A program made the position numbers and the translations under genes. A stretch of 64,000 nucleotides of DNA, from assembly GCA_001662425.1 (NCBI GenBank), contig BDDC01000082.1:1-64000 (forward strand), given 5' to 3'. A model generated the notes under the pieces. That model had not been told where the DNA came from. It made no database searches and saw only the letters and a program-made list of their open reading frames with translations. Position 1 is the first letter of the stretch. Every line of letters starts with the position of its first letter. The DNA is from Chlamydomonas sphaeroides. Lineage: Eukaryota; Chlorophyta; Chlorophyceae; Chlamydomonadales; Chlamydomonadaceae. Positions 22,801 through 34,712 of the stretch are shown piece by piece.

Positions 22801-24436
22801 GGCCTCCTGCCACAGTCGTGCTGCCGCCGCGGGGACCTCGGTTGCGGTCCGATCCTGCTGCTCACGAGGATCGTGCGGGCTCCGCGGAGAGGGCGTCCCC
22901 GGGTCTGCTTGCGGCGCCCCGTCCAGCAGCTGCTGCTGCTGGTGCCGCGATTGCAGCCACGACCCCAGGGAGTCATGCAACGAAGGTTCTCCGACGCCGC
23001 CTGCCTTCATGCCGCCGCCGGCTGCGGCTGCGGCGTCGGCCGCCGCCGCAGCAGCGACTGGCGCTTGCGCCACGACCTGCCCGGGCCCTGACCCCGGCTC
23101 AAAGGCCAGCCCTGCGCCAGAGTCATCGTCTCCCAGCGATGCGGGTGGGTCGGGCGTGGACGACTGAGGGGTGGTGCTCCAGGGGGAGGCCGTGGAGGCG
23201 GTAGCTTGCCGCTCCCAGCCGCCAGCGGACAGCTCTGAGACTGAGTTGGCGTTGGAGAGCGGGTGGTGCGCGTGCGGGGGCTGATGGCGCTGCTGCGCCG
23301 TCTGGAGGTGGTGGGGTTGGCCGCCGTTGGCCGCCAGGCCATGCAGTGCGTGCGAGGAGGGGCCCGGCCCCGCGTGCGCTGTGTTGGAGAGGGGCAAGGG
23401 CCGAGGGGCGGCGGCAGCAGCGGCGGCCAGGGCCGCGCTGAGGCTGGGATCGGAACTGGGGCTGGGGCCAGGGGCAGAGGACTGCGTGGCGGTCGACGGG
23501 GACAGCACCCCGGCGAGGCCGGGAGGTGGTGTGCGGCTGCGTGCGGGCGCAGGGTCTTTGCTGGAGGCCTGCTGGTCCAGCTCGATGGCTGCGCTGTAGT
23601 CCTCTGCAGCAAGCGGGCGTGACAAGGGCGGTGTTCGCATCAGCGGGAGACGCGGAGGGCCGGGGCCGAGTTGCGAATGCTGCGGTCGCCGGCAGCGCTG
23701 CGTTCGGCCTGGGGTTGCACGACTCACCTATGGCCTGTGCGAAGTTGCCCTGCGCACTGTGGCACACGGCCCGGTTGTACAAGGCCTTATGGTGCGCCGG
23801 CTCCAGGTTGAGGACGGCCGTGTAGCTGCGGGCAACGGCAGGGGTTTCAGCCGTGCCGAAAACACAGGCGGCCCGCTGTGCATCGACATCACGGCCCTGG
23901 GTAGCGGTGCACGCACCATGCGATGGCGTCCTCAAGCTTGCACTGGCGCTCCCGAATGCAGCCGCGGTAGAACAGGGCGTCAATATCGTCTGGGTCCAAC
24001 GCTAGAAGGGCTTCGTAATCTTTAAGGGCCGCATCGTCATCGCCTGCATCCAGGACACCGAAAGTACATTAGCGCATACAGCGCAACACTACATGATTAT
24101 GCCGGCAGAAGCCGGACTCGCAGGCAAGCCCGCTGATAGCCACGCCACCAGCGTAAGTGAGACAAGAAACATTCGCGCGGTCAGACCGCAGCAGGCGTTG
24201 CCGGGCCCACCTAAAGAGCGGTACGCCTGCGCCCGGAGCCGTAGAGCGAGCAGGTGCCCAGGGTTGTCTGCAATCTTATTCGTGCATTCGATGACACAGA
24301 GCGCGTAGTCTCGCGCAGCACTGACTTTGCGTCCAGCTCGCTGCACCGACCAAGAGTGCCCGAGACTGCTTCGCGCACTAGCAGCATCCAGGATGTCTGA
24401 CATCATCAGGTCCTGGCTCCCACGGCCGGCGCGCAT
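16895..24436 (-). CDS. Large tetratricopeptide-repeat (TPR) protein with a giant low-complexity insertion
   Basis: Exons: 24436-24211, 24043-23917, 23825-23728, 23603-21068, 20754-20604, 20352-20245, 20021-19923, 19165-19049, 18791-18700, 18451-18361, 18210-18076, 17788-17675, 17542-16895. All 12 junctions match in phase; 1513 aa counting a 407-base assembly gap in exon 4. TPR units with the pattern A-x-x-DY-x-x-A(I/L)-x-L-x-P-x-(N/H)-x-x-x-x-x-NRG recur in exons 1-3 and 5-13, about a dozen in total (e.g. FYHNRGFALRKQ, AYYNRAFCHDRL). Exons largely coincide with single repeats. Exon 4 adds about 835 Ala/Pro/Gln/Ser-rich residues directly after EDYSAAIELDQQ, splitting the array. The C-terminus (from about 1365) is again low complexity. 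TPR solenoids bind other proteins. The layout recalls TTC6-like proteins, but I cannot assign a partner. Confidence 0.85.
18524..18578. repeat. 29-base-period tandem duplication in TPR-gene intron
   Basis: CGCAGGGCCTCGTCATAAGG occurs at 18524 and again at 18553 with near-identical flanks. It lies in the intron between exons 9 and 10 of the TPR gene. Confidence 0.8.
21317..21723. other. Assembly gap (407 N) inside TPR-gene exon 4
   Basis: The frame is the same on both sides (ends ARAR before and GSGAAAAP after, reading minus), so the gap size is at least correct modulo three. The missing part is presumably Ala/Gln repeat. Confidence 0.95.
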
Positions 24437-24876
24437 TTGCCACCGACCAGACGCATCAGTCCCTTGACCGCATATCTCGAGCCCAACTGCAAAAAACGTT
24501 CAGCAGAAGATGTGTGCTAACGCTCGAGCGTGACTGTGTAGCCGTCACAGCGCAGTTTGCAAGGTATGATATCATAAACTTGAACGCACGCGGCTTTTTT
24601 GTCTTGGGCGCGTATGCCAGATATGTAAGCACTTAGATGGGCTGGTGTTGAACATAGCGCGACTACTGATTGGGGTGTCCAGCGTCAGCACAGCAGGGCA
24701 CAAACCCAAGTAGAACCCAAGAAGTCCCCGAGCCACCCAACAAGCCAACACGGGCCAATCAAGGATGTGGCTCCCTTCGCCATCCTCATAAGTTGCACGT
24801 TCCGAGACACGGCCGTCGTGCAGGCCCCTGCCATCATGTGGAGCATTATGCGCAGCCAGGATCGACCGCCATGCAG
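24437..24876. other. Spacer between the TPR gene start and the FKBP relic
   Basis: Holds the TPR gene promoter, including ATGATATCAT at 24566-24575. No upstream FKBP domain can be found here for the relic that follows. Confidence 0.5.
24566..24575. promoter_or_regulatory. ATGATATCAT palindrome upstream of TPR gene
   Basis: A 10-base palindrome 130 bases before the TPR-gene ATG, sharing TGATATCA with the palindrome upstream of the RsfS-like gene. A shared regulatory site is only inferred. Confidence 0.3.
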
Positions 24877-25325
24877 GCCCGCTGGCGGCCGTGCCGCCGG
24901 GCGCCGGCCTGCTGTACGAGGTGGAGCTGGTCAGCTTCGACAACGTGAGTCAGACGGATCGGATGCAGTGGTTGGTGCTGGACGGGGTGCTAGCACAGCC
25001 CCTCACGTTAACCCCCGCAGCGAGCGGCATGTGCTCGTCGGGTCGGAGCTGGCGATTGCACATGCATCGTTCCTGCGTGCGCCGCCGCTTGGCCGCCGCC
25101 GCCACATTGACATCATCCGCCGCCCGTGCTGCGATCCCATTCGTGCCGCAGTCCAAGGAGTCGTGGGAGATGTCGGACCCCGAGAAGGTGGCGGCTGCGC
25201 TGGGCCTCAAGGACATGGGCAACGCGTACTTCAAGGCGGGGAAGCTGGCCAAGGCGCAGCACTACTGGGACCGCGCCGTGAGCCTGGTGCAGTACGACAA
25301 GAGCTTTGCCGAGGACATCAAGCAG
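24877..25325 (+). pseudogene. Two-exon relic of a multidomain FKBP-TPR peptidyl-prolyl isomerase
   Basis: Exon A (24877-24944) encodes PLAAVPPGAGLLYEVELVSFDN without its first codon. This is the last strand of an FKBP domain, where the family motif is IPPNATLVFEVEL. Exon B (25152-25325) encodes SKESWEMSDPEKVAAALGL, then KDMGNAYFKAGKLAKAQHYW up to FAEDIKQ. It is the linker and first TPR helices of FKBP52/ROF1-type proteins. The intron has an intact GTGAGT donor and GCCGCAG acceptor, and both exons are open in phase. No isomerase core is visible in the 440 bases upstream, and no further TPR exon follows, so this is a truncated copy rather than a working gene. A spliced short transcript is still possible. 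Confidence 0.7.
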
Positions 25326-28217
25326 GTGCGGTGAACGGCAGCGGCAGGGCAGGGCGGCGGCGCACGGCAGCGGCGTACGGCGTACGACGCCGGACCGTGA
25401 CATGTGGAGATTCGCGCTGCCGTGCCGCCTGCTGTGGTGGGGCTTCGCGCTGCGCCGGCCGCAGGGGCGCGCAGGCGCAGAACATCCTACCTGGGCCAGG
25501 CTGCGCGAACTACGATACGTTGTTGGCTGACCCGTAGTTGGCATTGCATGACTAGGGTCAGCGCACAACGTTGCGTTTCAGCGCCATACTGCGTTGCTGG
25601 CCTCAGTGCGACCTATGTACCGTATCTGCCCTTCCACTGCCGCTCAGCAGCAGCAGGGGAGATCTCCCCCGTACGCTGTACGGCCACCAGCACCGCGATG
25701 CAAATGCCGCGTCAAAGTGCGTGCCAGCATGTGGGACCCCGCATTCAGGGCCCTCAGCACCGCAGCAAAACTCTACATACGGTCACATGTGCCCCCTTGC
25801 TGCGCCACATCCACCACACGCGCCGCCGGCAGCTCCAGGGCCTGCCGCCGCCGACTGTCGTTCGCCGCCCGCGGCAGGACGGCGGGAGCGGCGGCGGCCC
25901 GCGCGGCTGGATTGGCGGGTTTTACCGGGGCGGGGGCGGCCCCGGGCCGGCCTCTGGAGCCAGAGGCGGTGCATACGCACGGCAGAGCCTTGTGCGGCCT
26001 GTAAGCAGGGCCTGGTTCGCACCCTCGGCTCACACGCACCCTCTCGGCTCACAGGGTGCGGCGCTACAGCAACAGCACCACCACCAGCGGCACGACGCAG
26101 TGCCTGCCCCTCGCCCCTGATCGCAGTCGCGGCGGGGGACGCAGCGTGGCGACCAGGTAGCGGTGGCACGCACGCACGGCGCTCACGCGAGCAGTGCTGC
26201 GAGCCTGCGACGGCATATCGGGGTGAGCCCGCGCTGCCTGCGTGGCCCCCCTAGCGGCCCGGTCCCCAACCCAGCAGGCACTCCGCCGCGGTGGCAGTAG
26301 GCCCCCGATCCCCCCCCACAGGCTTCTTGCCGTGGCCAATGCTGCCACGCACCAGCATTACCTGAACCACAGCGAAGCGAACACACAGTCGCGCTACAAC
26401 CTGAACCCGCGTAGCATCCCCTCGACGGGTTTCGGTCGCTTGATTTCCAGCCGCCTGCCGAAACCGAACGTACGCACTGCCTCGCAGCGCCCTGGCCGTC
26501 GCCCACCCCATCGTCGCCTACGCATAGGACGCCGTCCCCCGCTGCGGCCCCCATGCATGTAGCCTCCCCGCCGCGCCGCGCTCCGGGCCTGCCTCTGCGG
26601 CGAGCCCTTCGCAGCGCAGGGCGCGTATCCAGGCGAGGCCTATTGTGTGCCAGGGAGATAGGTGCGGCACGCACACTTGCGGCCGATAGTCCAAGGGCTG
26701 CGCGGGGCCGCTGCTTTCCGCGCGTGTACCTCCTATTCGCGGCGGCTGTTGTCTAGCTAGACTCTGCGCCTTGTGGGGGCCAGCCACCACCCCTGGCACC
26801 TAAGCGCCCCGGCAAATAGAACACCATGGGACTCTATTTACAGTGGAAGTCTGGAAGTCAAAGTCAGGAGCCAGGGGTCAAGCGCCCGTGCAGTTACGCT
26901 GCTGGCCTCCAGGCGGTACGGCCTGGGAGGGGCCGACGGGCGAGGGCGGCTCCGACACACTTTGGGCGAGCTGCTCGAGCCCTCCGCAGCGGTTGGTTGG
27001 GGGTCCAAGCTTGCCGCAGCCTGCGCCCGGGCGTCGGCCGTCTGACAGCAGTTGCAGCTCGCAGTAAGCAGTGTCGGGCGCGTCTGCCTGCAGCCCCGTG
27101 TCGGAGTCCTGTCAGGGTAACGGCCGGGCACGCCGGTACGCGTGCGGCACTGCCCCGTCTCCCGCCTGCTGCACAAGTGCCGCAGTTGGACGCCCCAGAG
27201 TTAGCCCCGGTCGACTTGGGGCTAATCACTTAGCGCCGCAGCCCTAGCTACTCAGGTCTAGTTGTACGAGCGTTGGCCGGGCCGACGCGGCGTTGGCCGC
27301 GCGACAGCCGTTAGGGGCCGTTGGCTGCGAGTCCAGACGAGTCCGGCGCTTTCGCCACCAAGCTGCCGCAGCCAGCGACGGCCGCGGGTAGCACATGCGG
27401 AATCTGCAGCGGGTTTCGGCTCGCGAAATGCCGTTGCCTCGAGGCCGTCGTTCAGGATGGAACGGACGTCCCGGATCGGCGACCGTTTTGTGCCCGGATT
27501 TGGGGCTTCGCCAGTGCGAACGCATTACGAGCTGAATTGTAGGAGCATACGATTTAGCTAGCCATGCCCAGCACCGCATACACTCAGGCAACGTCGCGGC
27601 CGACTTGAAACGTCACTCCGCCCTCGCTTGAGAGAGGTGAGCGTTTCCTCCTCCGCGCGAGGGATTGCTGCGAGAGGGTAAGGGACTGTCCTTAATCCTT
27701 CTGGCGTGCGACACGCGTCTACGTCGCGCCGCGGCGACGACCATAGCGGCGCAGCGACCGGGGTACCGTCGCGCCAACAGCTACCGCGAGCCGCGCCACC
27801 GCTTGCGACTGCACAGATGGAGCATCCGAAGCTTGCTTCTCGTGTACATGTGCCGGCGCCCGCAGGCGAGCCTTGTCACAGAATCACCCAGCGTCGGAGG
27901 CTAGGACTCCCACCCACCGCTCGTCACCGCATTGCCTCGAAGCCCCGTTGCCTAACGACCCTCCCGCAAGCATTTCCAAGACCGATGCGCGCGCCTCGCA
28001 GGGGCCGGCTCCTGCGGCAGCGCCTCCCGGACGTACGAGCAACCGCGCGCCAACTTTCGTTTCTTCACCTCCGGCTCGACTTCCACCCCTCAAATGCCGC
28101 CCCGACTTACTGCACCCCGCAGACTGAAGCCGGCAGCGCTCTCTACACCACAACTGCTGCCACGGCGACCACCGACAGCCCTCGCGATCGTGTCCCCACG
28201 CCAACCGGCCGCCAGCC
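25326..28217. other. Gene-poor region upstream of the AP2 gene
   Basis: About 2.9 kb. It holds CGTACG-type motifs right after the FKBP relic (25355-25385), the dispersed repeat at 26362-26415 and, at its right end, the AP2 gene promoter and 5' UTR. No open frame here has recognisable domain content. Confidence 0.5.
26362..26415 (-). repeat. Dispersed repeat copy 1 (YAGSxCxATVC element)
   Basis: 54 bases that align without gaps to 37341-37394. Read on the minus strand, both copies encode YAGS-x-C-x-ATVC-x-LR. Confidence 0.6.
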
Positions 28218-31200
28218 ATGGCAAGAACGCTGAGCGGCATCGACTCGGCCGCGCTGCTGCTGGCAGACGCGCCGCCGCCCTCGCCCGGCCTCGCCGGCTG
28301 CGGCCTCGGCTCGCGCTGCGGCAGCGGCGCCCTCTTCGGCGGCCTCCTCGACGGCCTGTCGGGCTTCACTGACGGCGCCGCCGGCCTGCCCTGGATCTTC
28401 GGCGCAGGTGCCGGCGGCGCCGCCGCCGGCCGTCGGCTGTTCAGCATGGGGAGCGCCGAGCTGCGGGCGCTCGATGGCATGCTGACGGCAAGCAGCCCCG
28501 CACCCAACATCGGCGGCGGCGCAGCCGCCGGCGTGCTGGCGCGCGCCGCCAGCCTCAGCCTGATGCCGCCGCCGCCATTACCGCCGGCGGCGAGTGTCAG
28601 CGCCGCCATGACGGCGGCGGCGCCGCCGCCTGTGCCCGGCGGTGCGGCCGTTGTGAAGGAGGAGCCGCCGGCGGTGGGGCGCTCGACCGGGGCCGGCTCG
28701 CCGCCGCCGCCGTCCAGCTCACCGCCGCCGCCAGCCCACCACCTGCCGGCCGCTTCCGCCGTCGTCGAGCCGGCGCCCACGCCCCCTCCGCCGCCGCCAG
28801 CGCCGCAGCAACACGCAGGCTCCTACGTGCCGGCGCCGGCGCCCTACCCCGCGCCCCACTCCTCCTACCCATCCCATCCTCACCACCCCTACCCCTCGCC
28901 GCCCCCGCCGCACGGCCCTTACCCGCCCGCCGGCGCCGCTAGCCCCTACGGCGGCCCGACGGCGCCGTCGCCGGCCTTCATGCCCACGCCGCCACCGCAC
29001 CAGATGTACGGCGGTGGCCCCGTACCGCCGTACGGCTACCGCCCCAGCCCTCACCACGCCTACCACCACCACCACCACGCACCCTACGCCGGTCCGTACG
29101 CCCACCACACGCCGCCGCCGCCGCCGCCGCCCTACCATGGCGCCGCCGCCTACCCGCAGCCTGTGCCCATGCCGCCGGGCGCCCACCACTTTCCGGCCGC
29201 CGAGCCCTGCACCTTCGAGGGATGCCGCCATTGCGCCGCCGCCGCCGCCGCCACTGACGGCGCCGCCAGCTCCGACGGCGCCGTCCAGCGGCGCGAGTCG
29301 GCTGCGTCCTCCATCACCCACGGGGCCAAGCGCGCCAGCGGCGGTGGCGGCGCCGTCGTCGCCGCTGACGGCTGCTACGACCGCCACTCGTCCGAGGGCG
29401 GCGCCGACAGCAGGTCGAGCCAGCCGCCGCCGCCAGTCCAGGCGCCGCCGCCGAGCCCCTACGGCGCCGGCCCCGCCGCCGCCGCCACGCCACCGCCGCC
29501 GCACCAATACAGCCCCCCACCGTACGGCGCTGGACCATACAATCCGGCACCGTACGGCTACCCGGCCGCCGCGCCGCAGCACTACGGCCACGGCTGCGGA
29601 CACTGGCACGAGGCTGCTCCCCAGCCCCACTCTCCCCAGGGTCGCCGACAGGGTCACGAGCAGCAAGACTACTCGGCTCCGCACTCGGGCGCTGCCGCCG
29701 CCGGCCGCCCCTACCCGCCGCCGGCGTCGCACGTGCAGCCTCCACCTAGCCACCACGGCCACCACCCCTACCCGCCGCCGCCGCAGCCGCCGCCGTACAC
29801 TCCGTACGGCAGCCCGCAATACCAGCAGCCGTACGTGCAGCCGTACCAGCAGCAACGGTCGTACGGATGCGCATCTGCTTCGGCGCTGCGCAGCAGCACT
29901 TCGGAGCCTGCGCTCAATGGCGCCGTCGGCAACGGCGCCAGCCTCCTGTCGCTGCCGTCGGCGCCGGCAGAGGTCGGCCGCTGCAGCAGCGACGTCGGCG
30001 GCGGCGCGTCGACGTCACCGCCGGCGGCGCTGCAGGCACCGGCGGCGGCGCGGCCGCTGCCGTCACCGTTCCAGGCCCTGTCGGCGGCGGCGCCGCCGTC
30101 GGCGGTCGGCGGCCGCCGCGACCGCCAGGCCTCTGCCGTCAGCGACTGCAGCGTCGCGCTGCGCGACCTGCTCGCCGACGAGGGATTGTACGGCAGCGGT
30201 ACGGACGGTACGGCGGGAGGTGCGCCGTACACCGACATGCATGGTGCGCTGGCGGCACTGCTCCGCAACGACAGCATGGACGATCCGCCGCTGTCGTACC
30301 TGCTGCAGCGGGGCGGCTCAACCGCCGCCGCCACCCTCGGCGCCAGCCTGCTGGCGCCGCCGCCGCCGCCGCCGCCGTCGAGCGGCACCGAGCCCCAGTC
30401 CAGCGCCGCCGCTGCGCCGGCGACGTCGCCACGCAAGCGCCTTGCTACAGGTGGACACGACGGTGGCGCAGCCAAGCGCCGCCCCACGCCGCCGGCGCGC
30501 AGCGTCGTTGTCTCCGCGTCCGCCGTGCCTGCCGGCGCCGCCGCGGCCGCGCCGGTGGCGGTGCCGCTGGCTGCGGCGCGCTCTCGCGGTCCGCGCCGCA
30601 GCGCCGCCGTCGCTGCTCTGACATCCATCGCAGCGCACAGCCGCGCCGCCAGCCAGGTCAGCCCCGCCAGCAGCAGTGAGGCCGGCAGCGGCGGCGGCAG
30701 CGGCGGCCGCCGCCGCCAGGACGACGGCGACGTGGACTATGACGTCGGTGCCGAGGGCTCGGTGTCGCTTGGCGGCGGCGGCAGCGGCGGCGGCAGCGGC
30801 GGCGGCAGCGGTGCCGGCGCCGGCGGCGAGGTGGAGGCCGACGGCGGCAAGCCCCGGTCGAGCCAGTTCCGCGGCGTCACGAGGCACCGCCGCAGCGGCA
30901 GGTGGGTAGGGTGGGTGCCGGGAGGGGTCACCCAGGGGCATCGGGGCGCAGGGTTAGTGTGGCCAAACGCAGCGCACGCCTCTGCGCCCCGCACTCCAGC
31001 CGCCATGCGCCTGCTCCGCGCCTGTGCCTCTGAGCCTGCCACTGTCCCATGCGCCACCTCGCCTGTCCGCCCGCAGATGGGAGGCGCACATCTGGGTGCG
31101 GGAGCTGGGCCGTCAGGTGGGCCACAGGGGCAGGCCGCCGCCGCTTGGGGCCCTGCTCAGGGGAGCTGCCGCTGGGGGCTGCCGGCGGGGACAGCTGCAC

Positions 31201-32872
31201 ATGCTCGTCGCGTGCCCTTCGCGCTCTCTTCCCCACTGAAACCGAGCCAGTTTCCCCTCCCTTGCCTCCCCCAGGTGTACCTTGGCGGCTACGAGGACGA
31301 GGGCCACGCAGCCGAGGCGTACGACGTCGCAGCGCTCAAGGCCAAGGGACTCAAGGTTGGGCGCACAGACCTTGCAGCCCTTGCGTACGCACTTGAAGCG
31401 CGTTACGATATGCGCCACGACGAAGGCGCTGGCGTTCAGGACAATGCGATCCGTTTGTTGCTGCGCTCACAGTCCGCAGCGTAGCGCGGCGTATCATAGT
31501 TGCTTACGTGCAATGCTGCTTACGCTCGCGCGCTTAGCCCTGCGTCGATTTACCAGCTCGCTCGCAGCGCCCGGCTCCGTGTACAACCCGCGTGCCTTCC
31601 TTCCTGCCTGCCCCCTTGCTCGCTCCGCCTCCCCCGTTCCCCTGCCCCTAGGGCACGCGCACCAACTTCCCCGCCTCCCGCTACTCTGAGCTGCTCTCCT
31701 GCCTGGGCGCCATCAGCCTGGAGGAGCTCATTATGGCCGTGAGGCGGCAGAGCCAGGTGCGCGAGCGGCGGAGGGCAGGCAGGGCAAAGCGGACCGGAGC
31801 GGGGCCTTGGCATAGCCTCGTCCCACACCGCTGCCCTGGTCGCCTCAGCCCTCCTCGGCTCCCTTGCCCCCTCCCTTGTCTCTTCACCCGCCAGGGCTTT
31901 TCCCGCGGCTCGTCGGCCTTCCGCGGCGTCACCGCGCACCCCAGCGGCCGATGGGAGAGCCGCATTGGCATCCCCGGCTCCAAGCACGTGTACCTGGGGC
32001 TCTTCGAGGAGGAGCGCGCCGCGGCGGCCGCATACGACAGGTACGGCAAATCGTGTGATGGCACGGCACGTACGACAGGATGCGCAGCAGCGTTGGCTGC
32101 TCCGCTCCTGCTGCTGCCTTGCTTGTGGCGTGGCCGCGCAGCCGTCCCCAAGGCCCCCGAGACCGCCGCCGCCCCTGCCTGGAGCTGCTGCTCCTGCTCC
32201 TGGAGCGGTTGGCTGCTCAACTGATGTAGGGGAGCCGGTGTGTTTGGACTTCGTCACCCTTGGCCGCCTGCCCCGCCTCTCACCCATGCTGTCGCCAGGT
32301 CGCTGGTGCGGCTGCGCGGCGGCAGCGCAGCCACCAACTTCTCGCTGTCTGAGTATCGGGAGGAGCTCGCTGAGTACCACACGTACCAGCAGGTACGGCA
32401 GAGCTATGTGTACGACAGATGCGTGTACGGCAGGCGCAGGGCGCCGTGCTCCGGCGGCTTGGGCCGGCGGGGAGTCGTGTGAGGCGCAGGCAACACGAAG
32501 TGAACCTCGCATGCCTCTCCCTGCCGCCCGCAGGCGGCTTTGCTGCGCGACCCGCGAGTGCCCGCCATCCCCTCGGCTGGCCCCGACTTTGAGAAGTGGA
32601 TCAAGTCCGGCTTCCGCGCCTTTCCCCACATGGCCGTCGCGCCGGCGGCCCTGGCCGGCCAGGAGGCGGCGGCCCGCGAGTACGAGCTCCACGCCGCCGC
32701 GGCGGCGGCGGCCGGCGGCGGCGGCGGCCACGCGCGCCGGGGTGGCGGCGGCGGCAAGGCGCGCGGCGGCGCCGCGGCCGGCGGCGCCATCAGCGCCAGC
32801 CCGATTGAGGCGGTGATGGCAATGGCGGCGGCGGCGGCCGCGGCGGCGACTGGCGCCGGCAGTAGCCACTAG
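28218..32872 (+). CDS. Double-AP2-domain transcription factor with long low-complexity N-terminus
   Basis: Exons: 28218-30901, 31077-31116, 31275-31355, 31652-31756, 31895-32040, 32299-32392, 32534-32872; 1162 aa, all in phase. The first AP2 domain (about 880-945) starts [20 protein letters not shown] and continues [17 protein letters not shown]. The second (about 976-1045) starts [19 protein letters not shown] and continues [17 protein letters not shown]. The linker [12 protein letters not shown] is of the AP2/ANT type, so this is an AP2-subfamily DNA-binding factor and not a single-domain ERF. Residues 1-880 are Pro/Ala/Gly-rich with dense Tyr, His and Gln ([20 protein letters not shown], a run of five His). 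Residues about 860-875 are a Gly-Ser linker. The C-terminus is poly-Ala/Gly. Target genes cannot be inferred. The donors after exons 5 and 6 are GTACGGCA. Confidence 0.9.
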
Positions 32873-33772
32873 GTGGCTGGGGCCGCCATCGACAAGCGCC
32901 GTGGCGAGCGGCCATGCAAGTTATCATCGCTCGCCAAGACAGGAGCCTGCCCATAAGCCCGGCCAAGGAGAGATGTGGCCAAGGCCGGTGATGATGACTC
33001 GTCGTAGAGGAGGGTCGGCCCGTGCCGCAAGGGATGGGGCGGTGGTTGTGGTGCCGCTGCGTGCGCCTCGCGTGCACGCATGACGGCACGGAAACGGTAC
33101 GGAACGAACGGCACACGTGCATCTACGGCTGAGGCTTATCGGGGCGTGGCGGGCGGGCTTGTCACGTGGAGGGGGCCCGCCCAGGCAGCAGGCCAATGGG
33201 CTCTGGTGCGCGTGTGTGTGGCCAATGCGGCCACGAATGCAGAGGGGATGGCGTGCAGCGGCACGGCAGTAACACAGCGACAGCGTCGGCGTCGGCGTCG
33301 GCTGGGCCCAAGGGATGTGCGCTAGGGCACAAGCCGGTGTGAGCAGGGGATGCGGCAGTGGGCGCTGGCGGTGCCGATTGATGATGACTTCACAAGAACG
33401 CAAAGCTACGCGACATGGCTGTGTGGGCACGCGGCCGCTTGTGGCGGGCGCGGCGGCGGCGAGCGCCGCGCCGCCGCTCGCGGCATGGCCGGTGCCGACC
33501 TCCTCAGGGTGGCGTCAAGGATTGATAAGTAGATCCTCACCACCACTCTTGCGCGTGCCGTGAGGTTGCGTCCGTTTATGAGGACCATTGTTGTCGCTGT
33601 GCGCGTGTGTGCGCGTGTGTGACACTTTGGCACAAATGTGTGTGTTTTGGCGGCAAGCTGACTCATTGTACAACACCCCCTTGAGCAGCCGGGTGAGAAG
33701 CATGTGTGCGTTCAACTTGATATGTGTGTGTCTAATTTCATGGGAAGGTGTGTGCTTTAGATGTGAGACGTT

Positions 33773-33914
33773 GGCTTTGGCATTGGCCACACATCGTCGC
33801 CCGAGGAACTCGGCGCAGGTTGGAATAGCGGCTCTGAATACAAGGCTCTGGCAATGGCCACATATTGTCGCCTGCGGGACTCGGCGCAGCTTCGAGTAGC
33901 GGCTCTGCAGGCAA
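33773..33914. repeat. 71-base tandem duplication
   Basis: Two units (33773-33842 and 33844-33914) share GGC-TGGCCACA, TCGTCGCC, ACTCGGCGCAG and AGTAGCGGCTCTG blocks with scattered substitutions. Confidence 0.75.
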
Positions 33915-34644
33915 GCCAATCAAGTATAGTCAGTGAGCAGGCAACAGCTACTATTCGTTGGTGGGACTTGGGGAGACTTGTGAGACTTGTGTGATGCCCT
34001 GGTGTGTGGGCAGCCCCTGCCATTGTTCCCCCGCGTGTGACCGGTGGCGGCCAAGGGGCTGCACCTTTGCAGTCTGGCCGCCCCCCGCCAACATGTCACG
34101 TCGCGTCTTGCACGTCGTGTTGTCGCGTGCACACCTGGTTGTCAGAACTTGCGCCCTCAGCAGGGGCAGCAGGCCCGGCTGCGTGTGTGGCCGTGCGGCA
34201 GGGGCTTGCCGGGCCATGATAGGGTGTTCCTCTGGGGTTCGTGCCCAGGGGCTGGCTGGCGAGGACGAAGACCTTCCCAGTGATTTCTTTGAGCTGTCCC
34301 TCGTGGCACGGAGGTAGGCTGCGCGTGGGTATTGTTTTCCCGCAAGACCCGCTCCCGGGGTGTGTGAGCCCTAGCGGAGGGCGCGGAGGCCAGGGGCCTG
34401 CAGGTAGGGACAGAGGCGCACCGGCGTTGCCTGCTGCGGCGCCGTTGGCCGGCGGCCATGATCGAGTAGACGGCGAGATGGATGCCTGTAGGTAGGGGCA
34501 TGATTGGCATTCTTGGCTTCTGGGTGTTGGGCGCCTGGGGGTGCTTAGTGGGTAGGTGGGGGAGCAGGGCGGTGCAACTGGAAAAGGGAGCTGGGGGAAC
34601 AGGGCACAGCTGGTGGCCTTGATGTCCAGGCCACATGATCCGGG

Positions 34645-34712
34645 GCGGCGTGGCGTGGCGTGGCGTGGCGTGGCGTGGCGTGGCGTGGCGTGGCGTGGCG
34701 TGGCGTGGCGTG
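34645..34712. repeat. (TGGCG)n pentamer satellite abutting an assembly gap
   Basis: About 13 perfect GTGGC/TGGCG units run directly into the run of N. The gap is probably more of the same array. Confidence 0.9.
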
